This document shows, in pieces, positions 18,863-26,360 of a stretch of 64,000 nucleotides of DNA. Under the pieces are notes generated by a model, which made no database searches, was not told the DNA's origin, and saw nothing but the letters and a program-made list of their open reading frames with translations. Positions within the stretch are counted from its first letter, which is position 1. Each line of letters begins with the position of its first letter. A program made the position numbers and the translations under genes. This DNA comes from Streptomyces sp. NBC_01294. GTDB taxonomy: Bacteria; Actinomycetota; Actinomycetes; Streptomycetales; Streptomycetaceae. The stretch is from the NCBI RefSeq assembly GCF_035917235.1, contig NZ_CP108423.1, positions 4,803,501-4,867,500 of the forward strand. Direction: 5' to 3'.

Positions 18863-19858
18863 ATGACGACAGGTCGGCTCGGGCAGCAGGCCGCGCCACC
18901 CAACGCCGCTTACTCGGGGCAGGTCGTGCATTTCCCGGACCCGGTCCGGGCCGCTCGGCATCCCCACGGGGTGCGGATGGACGGCAACGGGCATCCGGAC
19001 TTCTCCGCGTACGCGCGCGCGGCGGTGGAGATCGCCGAACCGCCGGAGGGCTTCGGCGTGGACGAGCTGCGGCTGACGGACTACGTGTCCGCGAACGCCG
19101 CGATGAAGGCCGCAGGGCACGAGTTGTGGGACACCGTCGGGCCGGTGGCGACGCCGCACGGCTGGACGTGGCACCACGTGGCGGGTTCGCGGCGCATGGA
19201 GCTGGTCCCGGTCGAGGTGAAGGCGCTGCTGCGGCATCACGCGGGGCTGGTGACGGCTCCGGTGGATCACGACAAGCGTGGGACGCGGCCGTTGCAGGAG
19301 GTGCGTCCGGCGCACCTGGGGCTGCCGAAGTCGGTGGTGTCGGTCGCCGAGGAGCAGGTTCAGGGTGTCGAGGAGGACCTCGGGTACCGGCTGCCGGAGG
19401 CGTACCGCTCGTTCCTGAAGGCCGCGGGTGGCTGCGCTCCGGTGGGCGCGGGCCTGGACGTGGACCTGGGTCTGCTGGTGGACCAGCCGTTCTTCACGGT
19501 GCGTGAGGAGGCGGCGATCAATGACCTGGTGTACGTCAACAAGTGTCTGCGGGACCACCTGACGAAGGATTACCTGTGCGTGGCCTTCGTGCAGGGCGGG
19601 CTGCTCGCCCTGAAGGTGAAGGGCGAGGGCATCGGCTCGGTGTGGTTCTCCCCGTACGACGACGCGCGCGACCGGGACGGCTGGTCGGTGCAGGAGCGCG
19701 TGGAGCGGTTGTTGCTGCCGTGCGGTGCTGATTTCGACGCCTTTCTGGAGCGACTGGCGGGGAACCCGCCGGAGCTGGAGACGGTGGCCGGTCTGATGGT
19801 GGACGGCGGATTCGCGCGGTCGGTTCCCGTGGCGCGGTCCGGTTCGGATGAGGGGTGA
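18863..19858 (+). CDS. WHH-type HNH nuclease domain fused to SUKH (SMI1/KNR4) domain
   Basis: Two-domain cytosolic protein of 331 residues. Residues about 45-130 form a WHH-class HNH/EndoVII nuclease: GWTWHHVAGSRRMELVPVEV with the WHH near residue 99 and a trailing LLRHHAGL that supplies further His ligands. Residues about 160-310 are a SUKH/SMI1-KNR4 domain (VEEDLGYRLPEAYRSFLKAAGGC, IGSVWFSPYDDARDRDGWSV). Toxin and immunity families are thus on one chain. It has no signal peptide. AGGGGG precedes ATG 18863. The next gene starts 7 bases after its stop, so they share an mRNA. Confidence 0.8.
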   Translation: MTTGRLGQQAAPPNAAYSGQVVHFPDPVRAARHPHGVRMDGNGHPDFSAYARAAVEIAEPPEGFGVDELRLTDYVSANAAMKAAGHELWDTVGPVATPHGWTWHHVAGSRRMELVPVEVKALLRHHAGLVTAPVDHDKRGTRPLQEVRPAHLGLPKSVVSVAEEQVQGVEEDLGYRLPEAYRSFLKAAGGCAPVGAGLDVDLGLLVDQPFFTVREEAAINDLVYVNKCLRDHLTKDYLCVAFVQGGLLALKVKGEGIGSVWFSPYDDARDRDGWSVQERVERLLLPCGADFDAFLERLAGNPPELETVAGLMVDGGFARSVPVARSGSDEG

Positions 19859-19865
19859 CGGCGCG

Positions 19866-22517
19866 ATGGTGACTTTTGCGCAGGCGCAGGAGCGCGCCGA
19901 GGAGTGGATCAACGGGGACGTGCCCGCGTACCAGCACCGGGAGGTGCGCGTACGGGAGTTCGGGCTCGGGTTCGTGGTGTGGGCGGAGGACCGTGCGGCG
20001 GGTCCGGTGTCGGGTGGTGGGCGGCAGCGGCTGGTCATCGCGCGGGACAGCGGTGAGGTGACGCTGTGGCCGGGGCTGCCGGTGGGCGAGGTGATCCGCC
20101 GGTACGAGGAGGAGTACGGGGCGGTGGCTGCGGCCGCTGCTTCGGAGGCTTCGGTTCCGCCGCCGCGGATCGACTCGGAGCAGACGTCGTTCATGCTCAG
20201 TCCCCCGGAGTGGTTGCAGGAGGCCGCGGACCGGGCGGGGATTCCGCCCGCTTCGTCTCGGGTCTCGGGTGCGTCGGGTGGCGGGGCGGGGGCCGGGGCC
20301 GCGGCTCCCGTCGATGTCCCGTCCGCTCCCGCTCCCTCTCCCTCTTCCGTTCCCGCGTCTGCGCCTGTGGCGGCTTCGGCGCCCGTGGACGCGGTGCCGC
20401 TGCGGCGCGGGGGCGAGATCCCGTACGAGCCGACGGCCAACGACGGGGTGCCGGCGGCCGTGGCTCCGGCCGCGGCCGCGGTGCCGACCGGGTCCACGCC
20501 GTGGGCGGGGACCGATGTGAACTCCGGTGCGGACGACGTGTCCGTGCCGTTGCCGGCGACCGTGTTCGCGCCGCCGCTGTCCGGGTCGGACCTGGAGGAC
20601 GCGCCGTCGTCCGGGACGGCTTCGGAGGCGAAGACCACGCTGATGGCGGGCGGCAGCCAGCTGCCGAGGACCGCGGTCGTGCCCGCGCTGGGTGCGTCGG
20701 CGAGTGACATCGCGGACGCGCCGACGAGCAAGGCCCAGGTCTCCCGTCCGGGTGGCTCCGCCGGTCAGCCGTCGACGCCTCCCGGTCCGCCCGGTGCGCC
20801 TGGCGCGCCCGGTGCGGGTGCTTCCGCCGGTGGTGCGGGGGGTTCGGGTGCGGGTCGGCAGCCGACGCCTCCTGGTCCGCCCGGTGCTCCCGGTGCGGGT
20901 GGTTCGGCCGGTGGCGGGGCGCATTACGCCGCCACGATGCTGGCCGGTCCCGGTGTCCCGCAGCCGCCCGGCCCGCCCGGCGCGCCCGGTGCGGGTCAGC
21001 CGCCGGCGCCTCCGGGTCCGCCCGGTGCTCCGGGTGCGGGTGCGCCCCAGCCTCCCGGTCCTCCCGGTCCGCCGGGGGCTCCCGGTTCGCTCGGCCGCGG
21101 GATCGACCATGCCGCGACGATGCTGGCGGGCCCGGCCGTGACGGGTCAGCCGCCGGCGCCTCCGGGTCCGCCCGGTGCTCCGGGTGCGGGTGCGCCCCAG
21201 CCTCCCGGTCCTCCCGGTCCGCCGGGGGCTCCCGGTTCGCTCGGCCGCGGGATCGACCATGCGGCCACGATGCTGGCGGGTCCCGCCGTGACGGGTCAGC
21301 CGCCGACGCCGCCCGGTCCGCCCGGGGCCCCCGGTGGCGGCGCCCCTCACGCCGCGACGATGCTCGCGGGTCCCGGCGTACCGCAGCCGCCCGGTCCGCC
21401 CGGTGCTCCTGGAGCGCCCGGCGGCGGGATCGACCATGCCGCGACGATGCTGGCCGGCCCCGCCGTGGGTCAGCCGCCCGCGCCCCCCGGCCCGCCGCCG
21501 GGCGGACCCGTGGCGCAGCAGCCCCCGGTCCCGACCGGCGCGCCGACGGTCGGCCCCGGCTACCAGGCGGTGCTGCGCTACCGCGCGCCCGACGGCTCCG
21601 AGCAGCAGCTCATCCGCCGCTCGGCGCCCGGTACCCCGCACCCGGAGTGGCAGATCCTGCACGAGCTGCGCGCGATGAACGTGCCGCCGCAGCAGGTGCT
21701 GGAGCTGCACACGGAGCTGGAGTCCTGTGAGCTGCCCGGCGGTTACTGCGCCCGGATGATCCGGGAGACGTGGCCGCAGGTGCGGATCACCAGCGTGGCC
21801 CCGTACGGCAAGGAGCATGCGGGCCGTCAGCAGGGCATGCGGCACCTGCTCACCCATCAGGGCGAGCTGCACCAGGTGGCGGACGGTCCGGCGCGCCCGG
21901 CGCCGGTTCGGGCGCCGCTGCCGCAGGTCCCGCTGCAGCCGGCGATCCCGCTGGATGCCATCGCGCAGGAGCTCGCCGGGGCGTTCGGTCCGCAGGGTGT
22001 GTTCCGTTTCGACCAGCGGGCGGTGTCCCGTCAGGGTGTGCCGGAGATCGTGGCGCAGACGCTGATGTGGTCGGGCCTGCCGGTCGATTTCGGGCCGTTC
22101 TTCTGGGCGCAGGCGGTGCCGGGTCAACCGGTGCCGACGCTGGCCGAGATGGCGGCGCAGCGGCAGGTGCAGCCGGCTTCGGACGCGGGCTCGTACCTCG
22201 TCGTCGGAAGCGACTTCGGCAAGGCGCTGTGCGTGCAGTACGGGACCGCGCACATCGTGGCGGTGCCGGTGGAAGGCGGTCCGGGGGGCGCTCCGGTGCC
22301 GCCGCAGTTCGTGAATTCGAGCCTGCCGCAGTTCGTGCGGTCCCTGGCGATGCTGGGTCACATGTGGCGGCTGCGGCAGCATCTGACGCCGGAGCAGGCG
22401 GGCCGCTGGACGGTCGATTTCCAGGCGAATCTGGCCGGGCTCGACAGTGCGGCCCTGTCGTCGCCGGAGAGCTGGTGGTCGGTGCTGCTGGAGCAGATGT
22501 GGGACGGACTGCTGTGA
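19866..22517 (+). CDS. Large collagen-like linker protein with YrhB-like, deaminase-like and SUKH-4 parts
   Basis: A protein of 883 residues in four parts. Residues 1-75 (VTFAQAQERAEEWING, GFVVWAEDRA) resemble the YrhB/Imm35 immunity fold. Residues about 80-550 are a disordered Pro/Gly/Ala linker with collagen-like Gly-x-y runs (PPGPPGAPGAP) interrupted five times by a conserved AATMLAGP motif. Residues about 560-690 look like a toxin-type deaminase domain (LHTELESCELPGGYC, H615 and E617, C621 and C628; then ITSVAPYGKE). Residues about 690-883 match SUKH-4 (SYLVVGSDFGKALCVQ, PQFVNSSLPQFVRSLAML). It has no signal peptide or membrane helix. The deaminase assignment is the least certain. Confidence 0.75.
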   Translation: MVTFAQAQERAEEWINGDVPAYQHREVRVREFGLGFVVWAEDRAAGPVSGGGRQRLVIARDSGEVTLWPGLPVGEVIRRYEEEYGAVAAAAASEASVPPPRIDSEQTSFMLSPPEWLQEAADRAGIPPASSRVSGASGGGAGAGAAAPVDVPSAPAPSPSSVPASAPVAASAPVDAVPLRRGGEIPYEPTANDGVPAAVAPAAAAVPTGSTPWAGTDVNSGADDVSVPLPATVFAPPLSGSDLEDAPSSGTASEAKTTLMAGGSQLPRTAVVPALGASASDIADAPTSKAQVSRPGGSAGQPSTPPGPPGAPGAPGAGASAGGAGGSGAGRQPTPPGPPGAPGAGGSAGGGAHYAATMLAGPGVPQPPGPPGAPGAGQPPAPPGPPGAPGAGAPQPPGPPGPPGAPGSLGRGIDHAATMLAGPAVTGQPPAPPGPPGAPGAGAPQPPGPPGPPGAPGSLGRGIDHAATMLAGPAVTGQPPTPPGPPGAPGGGAPHAATMLAGPGVPQPPGPPGAPGAPGGGIDHAATMLAGPAVGQPPAPPGPPPGGPVAQQPPVPTGAPTVGPGYQAVLRYRAPDGSEQQLIRRSAPGTPHPEWQILHELRAMNVPPQQVLELHTELESCELPGGYCARMIRETWPQVRITSVAPYGKEHAGRQQGMRHLLTHQGELHQVADGPARPAPVRAPLPQVPLQPAIPLDAIAQELAGAFGPQGVFRFDQRAVSRQGVPEIVAQTLMWSGLPVDFGPFFWAQAVPGQPVPTLAEMAAQRQVQPASDAGSYLVVGSDFGKALCVQYGTAHIVAVPVEGGPGGAPVPPQFVNSSLPQFVRSLAMLGHMWRLRQHLTPEQAGRWTVDFQANLAGLDSAALSSPESWWSVLLEQMWDGLL
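20993..21292 (+). repeat. Two tandem 150-bp repeats inside the collagen-like linker
   Basis: The sequence from 20993 repeats almost exactly 150 bases later and again begins at 21293 before diverging. Each unit encodes 50 residues ending in GIDHAATMLAGPAV. The in-frame unit implies length variation between strains by slippage or recombination. Confidence 0.9.
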
Positions 22518-22545
22518 CGTCGGCCTGAACGAGTGATCGGCGCAG

Positions 22546-22586
22546 TGGCCGGGTCGGGACCCTGGAACGGGGTCTCGGCCCGGCCA
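22546..22586 (+). terminator. Terminator after the SUKH-4 protein gene
   Basis: TGGCCGGG, GGGACC and their complements form an interrupted 15-bp stem around a short loop, 29 bases after the stop. Confidence 0.75.
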
Positions 22587-22651
22587 TTCGGGCTTCTGGG
22601 ATCAAATGGCGCATCCTTGACGGGAATCCCCGGGAGAGAGGCGCATCCAGG

Positions 22652-23524
22652 ATGAGTGCACCCATGGCGACCGTGCGCGGTCGCGGCTACCGCATGGAAG
22701 AGGTCGACCGGTATCTCGCCCGGCTCTCCCGGAGCCGTGACGAGGCCTGGGAGCGGGTGGCGCGGCTGACGGTCCTGGCCAAGCAGATGGAGGCGGATGC
22801 GGCGCGGCTGCGCGAGGCGGTGTCGGCGCTGGCCCCGCAGGCGTACGACGAGCTGAGCGAGCGGGCCCGCCGGATCCTGCTGCTGGCGGAGGAGGAGGCG
22901 GACGCCCTGCGGATGGAGGCGCGGGCGGACGCGTCGGCGACGCTGGGTGCGGCCGAGGCGCGTGCGGACCGGGCGGCGGATCTGGCGCGGGGCGACGCGG
23001 AGGCGGTGCGCGAGCAGACGGAGGTACGGGCCCGGCAGGGGCTGCTGCGGGCGCAGCGGGAGGCCGACGACGTACGGGCGCAGGCGCGGCAGGACGCGGC
23101 GGGGTGGCGTGCGGAGGCGGCGGCTGCGCTGGCGCAGACGCGGCGGCGGGCGGAGGCGGCGCTGGCGGAGCGCGAGCAGGAGCAGGCGGAGCGCTGGGAG
23201 ACGGCGGAGCGGGAGCTGGTGGCGCGCGAGGCGGAGCTGGAGGCGCGTCACGCGGAGCTGGATCGGCACGCGGAGGGGCGTCTGGCGGAGGCCCGGCGCG
23301 GGTTCGCGGAGGCGGAGGAGTCGGCGCGGCACGGGCAGGAGGACGCGGAGGCGCGGGCGGCGGAGCTGCTTGCGGAGGCGCGGGTGGCGGAGGAGCGGGC
23401 CGGGCGGGAGACGGAGCGGATCCTGCGGGAGCACGCGGAGTCGCAGGAGGAGATGCGGGCCCACATGAATCATGTCCGGTCCAGCCTGGCGGCGCTGACG
23501 GGGCGTGCGCCTGCGGAGGGCTGA
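22652..23524 (+). CDS. Coiled-coil DivIVA/Scy-like protein
   Basis: The protein (290 residues) opens with a DivIVA-like N-terminal motif (RGRGYRMEEVDRYLARLSRSRDEAWERVARL), then is almost entirely a long coiled coil rich in Ala, Glu and Arg (about residues 40-280). Such actinobacterial proteins, sometimes labelled cellulose-binding, are cytoskeletal or polar scaffolds like Scy and FilP. It has no membrane segment. ATG 22652 is chosen; ATG 22664 (MATVRGRGY) is a possible alternative. It stands behind the toxin/immunity-like genes on the same strand but after a terminator, so it is probably a separate unit. Confidence 0.82.
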   Translation: MSAPMATVRGRGYRMEEVDRYLARLSRSRDEAWERVARLTVLAKQMEADAARLREAVSALAPQAYDELSERARRILLLAEEEADALRMEARADASATLGAAEARADRAADLARGDAEAVREQTEVRARQGLLRAQREADDVRAQARQDAAGWRAEAAAALAQTRRRAEAALAEREQEQAERWETAERELVAREAELEARHAELDRHAEGRLAEARRGFAEAEESARHGQEDAEARAAELLAEARVAEERAGRETERILREHAESQEEMRAHMNHVRSSLAALTGRAPAEG

Positions 23525-23537
23525 CCCCGCGCCCGCG

Positions 23538-23650
23538 CCTCAAGCGCCGGCGGGGCTGAACAGACCGCCTCAAGCGCCGGCGGGGCTGAACAGACCGCCT
23601 CAAACGCCGGCGGGGCTGAACAGACCGCCTCAAACGCCGGCGGGGCTGAA
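23538..23650. repeat. Four tandem copies of a 30-bp GC-rich intergenic repeat
   Basis: The unit CCTCAAGCGCCGGCGGGGCT plus GAACAGACCG starts at 23538, 23568, 23598 and 23628; the last copy is cut after 23 bases. Copies 3 and 4 share a G-to-A change. The last copy overlaps the 3' end of the convergent hydrolase gene and encodes its final SPAGV. I recall similar CAAGCGCCGGCGGGGCTG units dispersed between Streptomyces genes. Confidence 0.92.
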
Positions 23651-24526
23651 AGGTCGCAGCTCGCGGAGGAAGTCCTCGATCAGTGGGGCGATTTCCGGGA
23701 GGTGGGTCTCCAGGGCGAAGTGGCCCGCGCCCTCGAAGACGTGTACGTCGGCGTCGGGGGCGTCCCGCAGGTACGCCTTCGCGCCCGCCGGCGTGAAGAA
23801 GGGGTCGCCCGCGCCCCAGACGACCAGCACCGGGATCCGCGCGCCGCGCAGCCATGCCTGCCAGGCGGGGTAGTGGGTGAGGTTCGAGGCGTAGTCGAAG
23901 GCCAGGTCGGCCTGGGCGTCGGCGCGGCCGGGCAGGCCGAGGTGGTGGACGTCGAGGGTCCAGTGGTCGGGGGAGACCAGGCTGGTGTCGGCGACGCCGG
24001 TCTCGTACTGGAAGCGGGTGCCCTGCGGGGTGAACAGGCCGCGGACCTGCTCCTCGTTGCCCGGGACCTCGCGCCGCAGTCCGGCGAACGCGCGGGCCGC
24101 ATCCGAGAGGCCCTCGTCGTAGGCGTTGCCGTTCTGGACGATCAGGCCGGTGACCCGCTCCGGGCGGCGCGCGGCGAGCCGCAGTCCGACGGGAGCGCCG
24201 AAGTCGAAGACGTACAGGGCGTAGCGCTCCAGGGCGAGGGCGTCGGTGAAGCCCTCCACGATGTCGGCGAGCCGGTCGAAGGTGTACGTGAATCCGGCGG
24301 GGGCCTCGGTGTGGCCGAAGCCCGGGTAGTCGGGGGCGATCAGGCGGTACGGGGTGTCGCCGAGGGCGTCCATCAGGCGGGCGAACTGGTGGGAGGCGGT
24401 GGGAAAGCCGTGCAGGAGCAGGAGCACGGGTCCGTCGGCGGGGCCGCTCTCGCGGTAGGCGACGCGGACCCCGTCCACGTCGACGGTGCGGTGCCGGATG
24501 GTGGGAATGGTGCGGCGAGCGGTCAT
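23630..24526 (-). CDS. Epoxide-hydrolase/dehalogenase-type alpha/beta hydrolase
   Basis: Alpha/beta hydrolase of 298 residues. The oxyanion-hole motif HGFP follows the first core strand, and the nucleophile elbow reads VFDFGAP, with Asp in place of the usual Ser, as in epoxide hydrolases and haloalkane or fluoroacetate dehalogenases. Asp in WGAGDPFF and His in GAGHFALE complete the triad. The FGHTEAPAG segment also fits this subgroup. ATG 24526 has GGGAGG at 6 bases. It diverges from the CGNR regulator across an 81-base gap with shared half-sites, so it may be that regulator's target. Its last codons lie in an intergenic repeat. Confidence 0.85.
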   Translation of the reverse strand: MTARRTIPTIRHRTVDVDGVRVAYRESGPADGPVLLLLHGFPTASHQFARLMDALGDTPYRLIAPDYPGFGHTEAPAGFTYTFDRLADIVEGFTDALALERYALYVFDFGAPVGLRLAARRPERVTGLIVQNGNAYDEGLSDAARAFAGLRREVPGNEEQVRGLFTPQGTRFQYETGVADTSLVSPDHWTLDVHHLGLPGRADAQADLAFDYASNLTHYPAWQAWLRGARIPVLVVWGAGDPFFTPAGAKAYLRDAPDADVHVFEGAGHFALETHLPEIAPLIEDFLRELRPFSPAGV

Positions 24527-24550
24527 CACATGCCTCCCGTGTCCTTGATT

Positions 24551-24603
24551 CCATTAGTTTCCCCGGTGATCGCTAATGGGTCAAGTGGTTGCAGTAGCAT
24601 TAG
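24551..24603. promoter_or_regulatory. CATTAG/CTAATG half-sites between hydrolase and CGNR regulator
   Basis: CCATTAG (24551-24557) and CTAATGG (24573-24579) form an inverted repeat, and a third CATTAG lies at 24598-24603, 5 bases before the CGNR start codon. The gap is AT-rich for this genome. Likely an operator for the CGNR protein controlling itself and the hydrolase. Confidence 0.6.
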
Positions 24604-24607
24604 CGGC

Positions 24608-25189
24608 GTGACAGTGACCTTCCCGCTCACCGGTGAGCCCCTCGCGCTGGACCTCCTCAACACCCGCACCGCCGAGGGTGACCTCGTCGCCGACCCGGCG
24701 GGGCTCGCGGCCTGGCTGGCCGAGCCGGCGCAGGCCGGGCGGCTGACCCCGCTCGGCGCGGTCGGCGCGGCCGAGGTGGCCGCCGTACTGGCCGTACGGG
24801 AGGCCGCGCGCCCGGCGCTCGCCGCCGCGCGCAGCGGTGAGCGGCCCCCGGCCGAGGCGCTGCGCGTGCTGAACGGGGCGCTGTCCGCGGCGCCGTCCCA
24901 CCGCGTGCTGGACTGGACGCGGGAGGGCGGCCTGACCGCTGCCGCGCACCGGCCGGCCGACCCGGCCCGGCGGCTCGCGGCGGAACTGGCCGAGGCGGTC
25001 GCGGAGCTCCTGACCGGCCCGAAGGTGGGGGAGGTGCGGGAGTGCGAGGCCCACGACTGCGTCCTGCTCTTCCTGCCGGCGCACCCCCGCCGCCGCTGGT
25101 GCGTGGCATCGGTCTGCGGCAACCGGGCCCGCGTCGCCCGCTACTACGCCCGCCACAAGGGCGGGCTCGCTCCGCAGGAGACAGCCTGA
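24608..25189 (+). CDS. CGNR zinc-finger / ABATE-domain transcription regulator
   Basis: This 193-residue protein has an N-terminal ABATE domain (about residues 1-120; GEPLALDLLNTR) and a C-terminal CGNR zinc finger (CEAHDCVLLFL then RRRWCVASVCGNRARVARYYAR), with four Cys ligands in two pairs. Members are stress- or ligand-responsive DNA-binding proteins. GTG 24608 is the start; an upstream Shine-Dalgarno is not evident, so the message could be nearly leaderless. It is divergent from the hydrolase, its most likely target. Confidence 0.88.
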   Translation: MTVTFPLTGEPLALDLLNTRTAEGDLVADPAGLAAWLAEPAQAGRLTPLGAVGAAEVAAVLAVREAARPALAAARSGERPPAEALRVLNGALSAAPSHRVLDWTREGGLTAAAHRPADPARRLAAELAEAVAELLTGPKVGEVRECEAHDCVLLFLPAHPRRRWCVASVCGNRARVARYYARHKGGLAPQETA

Positions 25190-25227
25190 GCAGGGGAGCG
25201 GGCCGGTTGCGCCGGGGCCGGACGCGC

Positions 25228-25314
25228 GCCGGGGCGTCTCCTCGGGCGCCGAACGTGCGGGGCGTCGGAGGGTGCGGAGTGGTTTCGTTCGGCGCCCTGC
25301 GGGGACGCCCCGGC
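25228..25314. terminator. Long bidirectional hairpin between CGNR gene and convergent membrane-protein gene
   Basis: The left arm 25228-25255 (GCCGGGGCGTC...GGGCGCCGAACG) is complementary to 25286-25314 over about 28 bases with a few mismatches and a 30-base loop. Confidence 0.75.
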
Positions 25315-25405
25315 ACGCACCCGTCCCCGTCACGACCGGCGCGCAGGGTGCCCTGCGGGGGTCGTCAGTCCGTCCCCGTCGCCATGCCCCGGGTGCAGGA
25401 CAGGA

Positions 25406-26248
25406 TCAGGGCGTGTCTCTCGGGCGTTGCGCCGGCAGAGCCGCAGGCTCGTACCTGTACGGGTCGCTGCGCAGGCCCCGGGCCGTGACCACCACCGTGA
25501 ACGGGGGCCTCGCCGTGTCCGGAAGGGTGGCCGTCAGGGCGCCCGTCGGGTCGGCGGTGGCGGGTAGGGCGGTGTCGTCCACCGTGAGGTGGGCGTCGGT
25601 GAAGCCGCCGCCCTCGACCGTCAGCCGCCCGTGGTCCGCCGAGACGTTCGTGATCACCGGGTTCGGGCGGACGGCGATCTTGTTCACCAGGTACGCACCC
25701 GCCGGGGCCCCCGTCAGGGCCCACATCTCGGCGGGCAGGCGCGGGAGGCCCGTGCCCACGTCCGCGAGGAAGAACAGCACCACGTACAGCATGGTGACGG
25801 CGCTGAGCGCGACGTACTGGAGGTCGACCAGGTCGGTGCGCCCGCTGTCGTTCGCGATCAGCTCCCGCAGCGGCCGCCGCCCCGACTCCGTCGGCTTCGC
25901 GGCGGGCTTGGCCAGGCTGCCGTTCGCCACGCGCAGGCCGACGACCGTCTTCGCCGCGATCAGCGCCACGTACGGGCCGCCGAGCAGCGGCAGGTACACC
26001 GTGGTCAGGGTGGACAGCGGGCCGTCGGTGCCCCGGAAGTACGCGACTCCGCCGCCCGCGGTGAGCCCGTAGCCGAGGATCGCGAGGAGCAGCCAGACCA
26101 GGATCACCGTCCAGGCCAGGGCGAGCGCGGTCGAGGTGGACAGGCGGCCGTCGCGGCCGGTGATGAAGGCCGGGCGGCGGTGGAGCCGCAGGCAGATCGG
26201 GCCGGCCAGTGCGGCCAGTAACGCCAGTGCGCAGAGTGCGGATGCCAT
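25406..26248 (-). CDS. Membrane protein with C-terminal IPT/TIG-like beta domain
   Basis: The protein is 280 residues long, with a first hydrophobic segment at the N-terminus (ASALCALALLAALAGPICL), others near residues 45-65 (TALALAWTVILVWLLLAILG), 85-105 and 145-170, and a soluble tail from about 190. The tail (NPVITNVSADHGRLTVEGGGFTDA) resembles IPT/TIG immunoglobulin-like folds. A function cannot be assigned. ATG 26248 has GGGGGG upstream. It is 112 bases downstream of the MFS exporter on the same strand, so they may be co-transcribed. Confidence 0.75.
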   Translation of the reverse strand: MASALCALALLAALAGPICLRLHRRPAFITGRDGRLSTSTALALAWTVILVWLLLAILGYGLTAGGGVAYFRGTDGPLSTLTTVYLPLLGGPYVALIAAKTVVGLRVANGSLAKPAAKPTESGRRPLRELIANDSGRTDLVDLQYVALSAVTMLYVVLFFLADVGTGLPRLPAEMWALTGAPAGAYLVNKIAVRPNPVITNVSADHGRLTVEGGGFTDAHLTVDDTALPATADPTGALTATLPDTARPPFTVVVTARGLRSDPYRYEPAALPAQRPRDTP

Positions 26249-26360
26249 GCGTGGTCCCCCCGGAAACGGTCCTGGCACGAGGGTCACCCACTGGCCCCGG
26301 GCATGACAAGTCGGCTTTCCGCACGGCCTGTTGCCGGTTGCTCCTCGCGCTCCTCGGCAG

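Noticed and set aside
19536..22382. A long open frame antisense to the collagen-like gene.
   Set aside because: Its Arg/Thr/Gly repeats are the reverse translation of the Gly/Pro repeats; no start signal or domain.
23538..23650. CRISPR-like array of 30-bp units.
   Set aside because: The units are contiguous with no unique spacers and no cas genes nearby; it is a simple tandem repeat.
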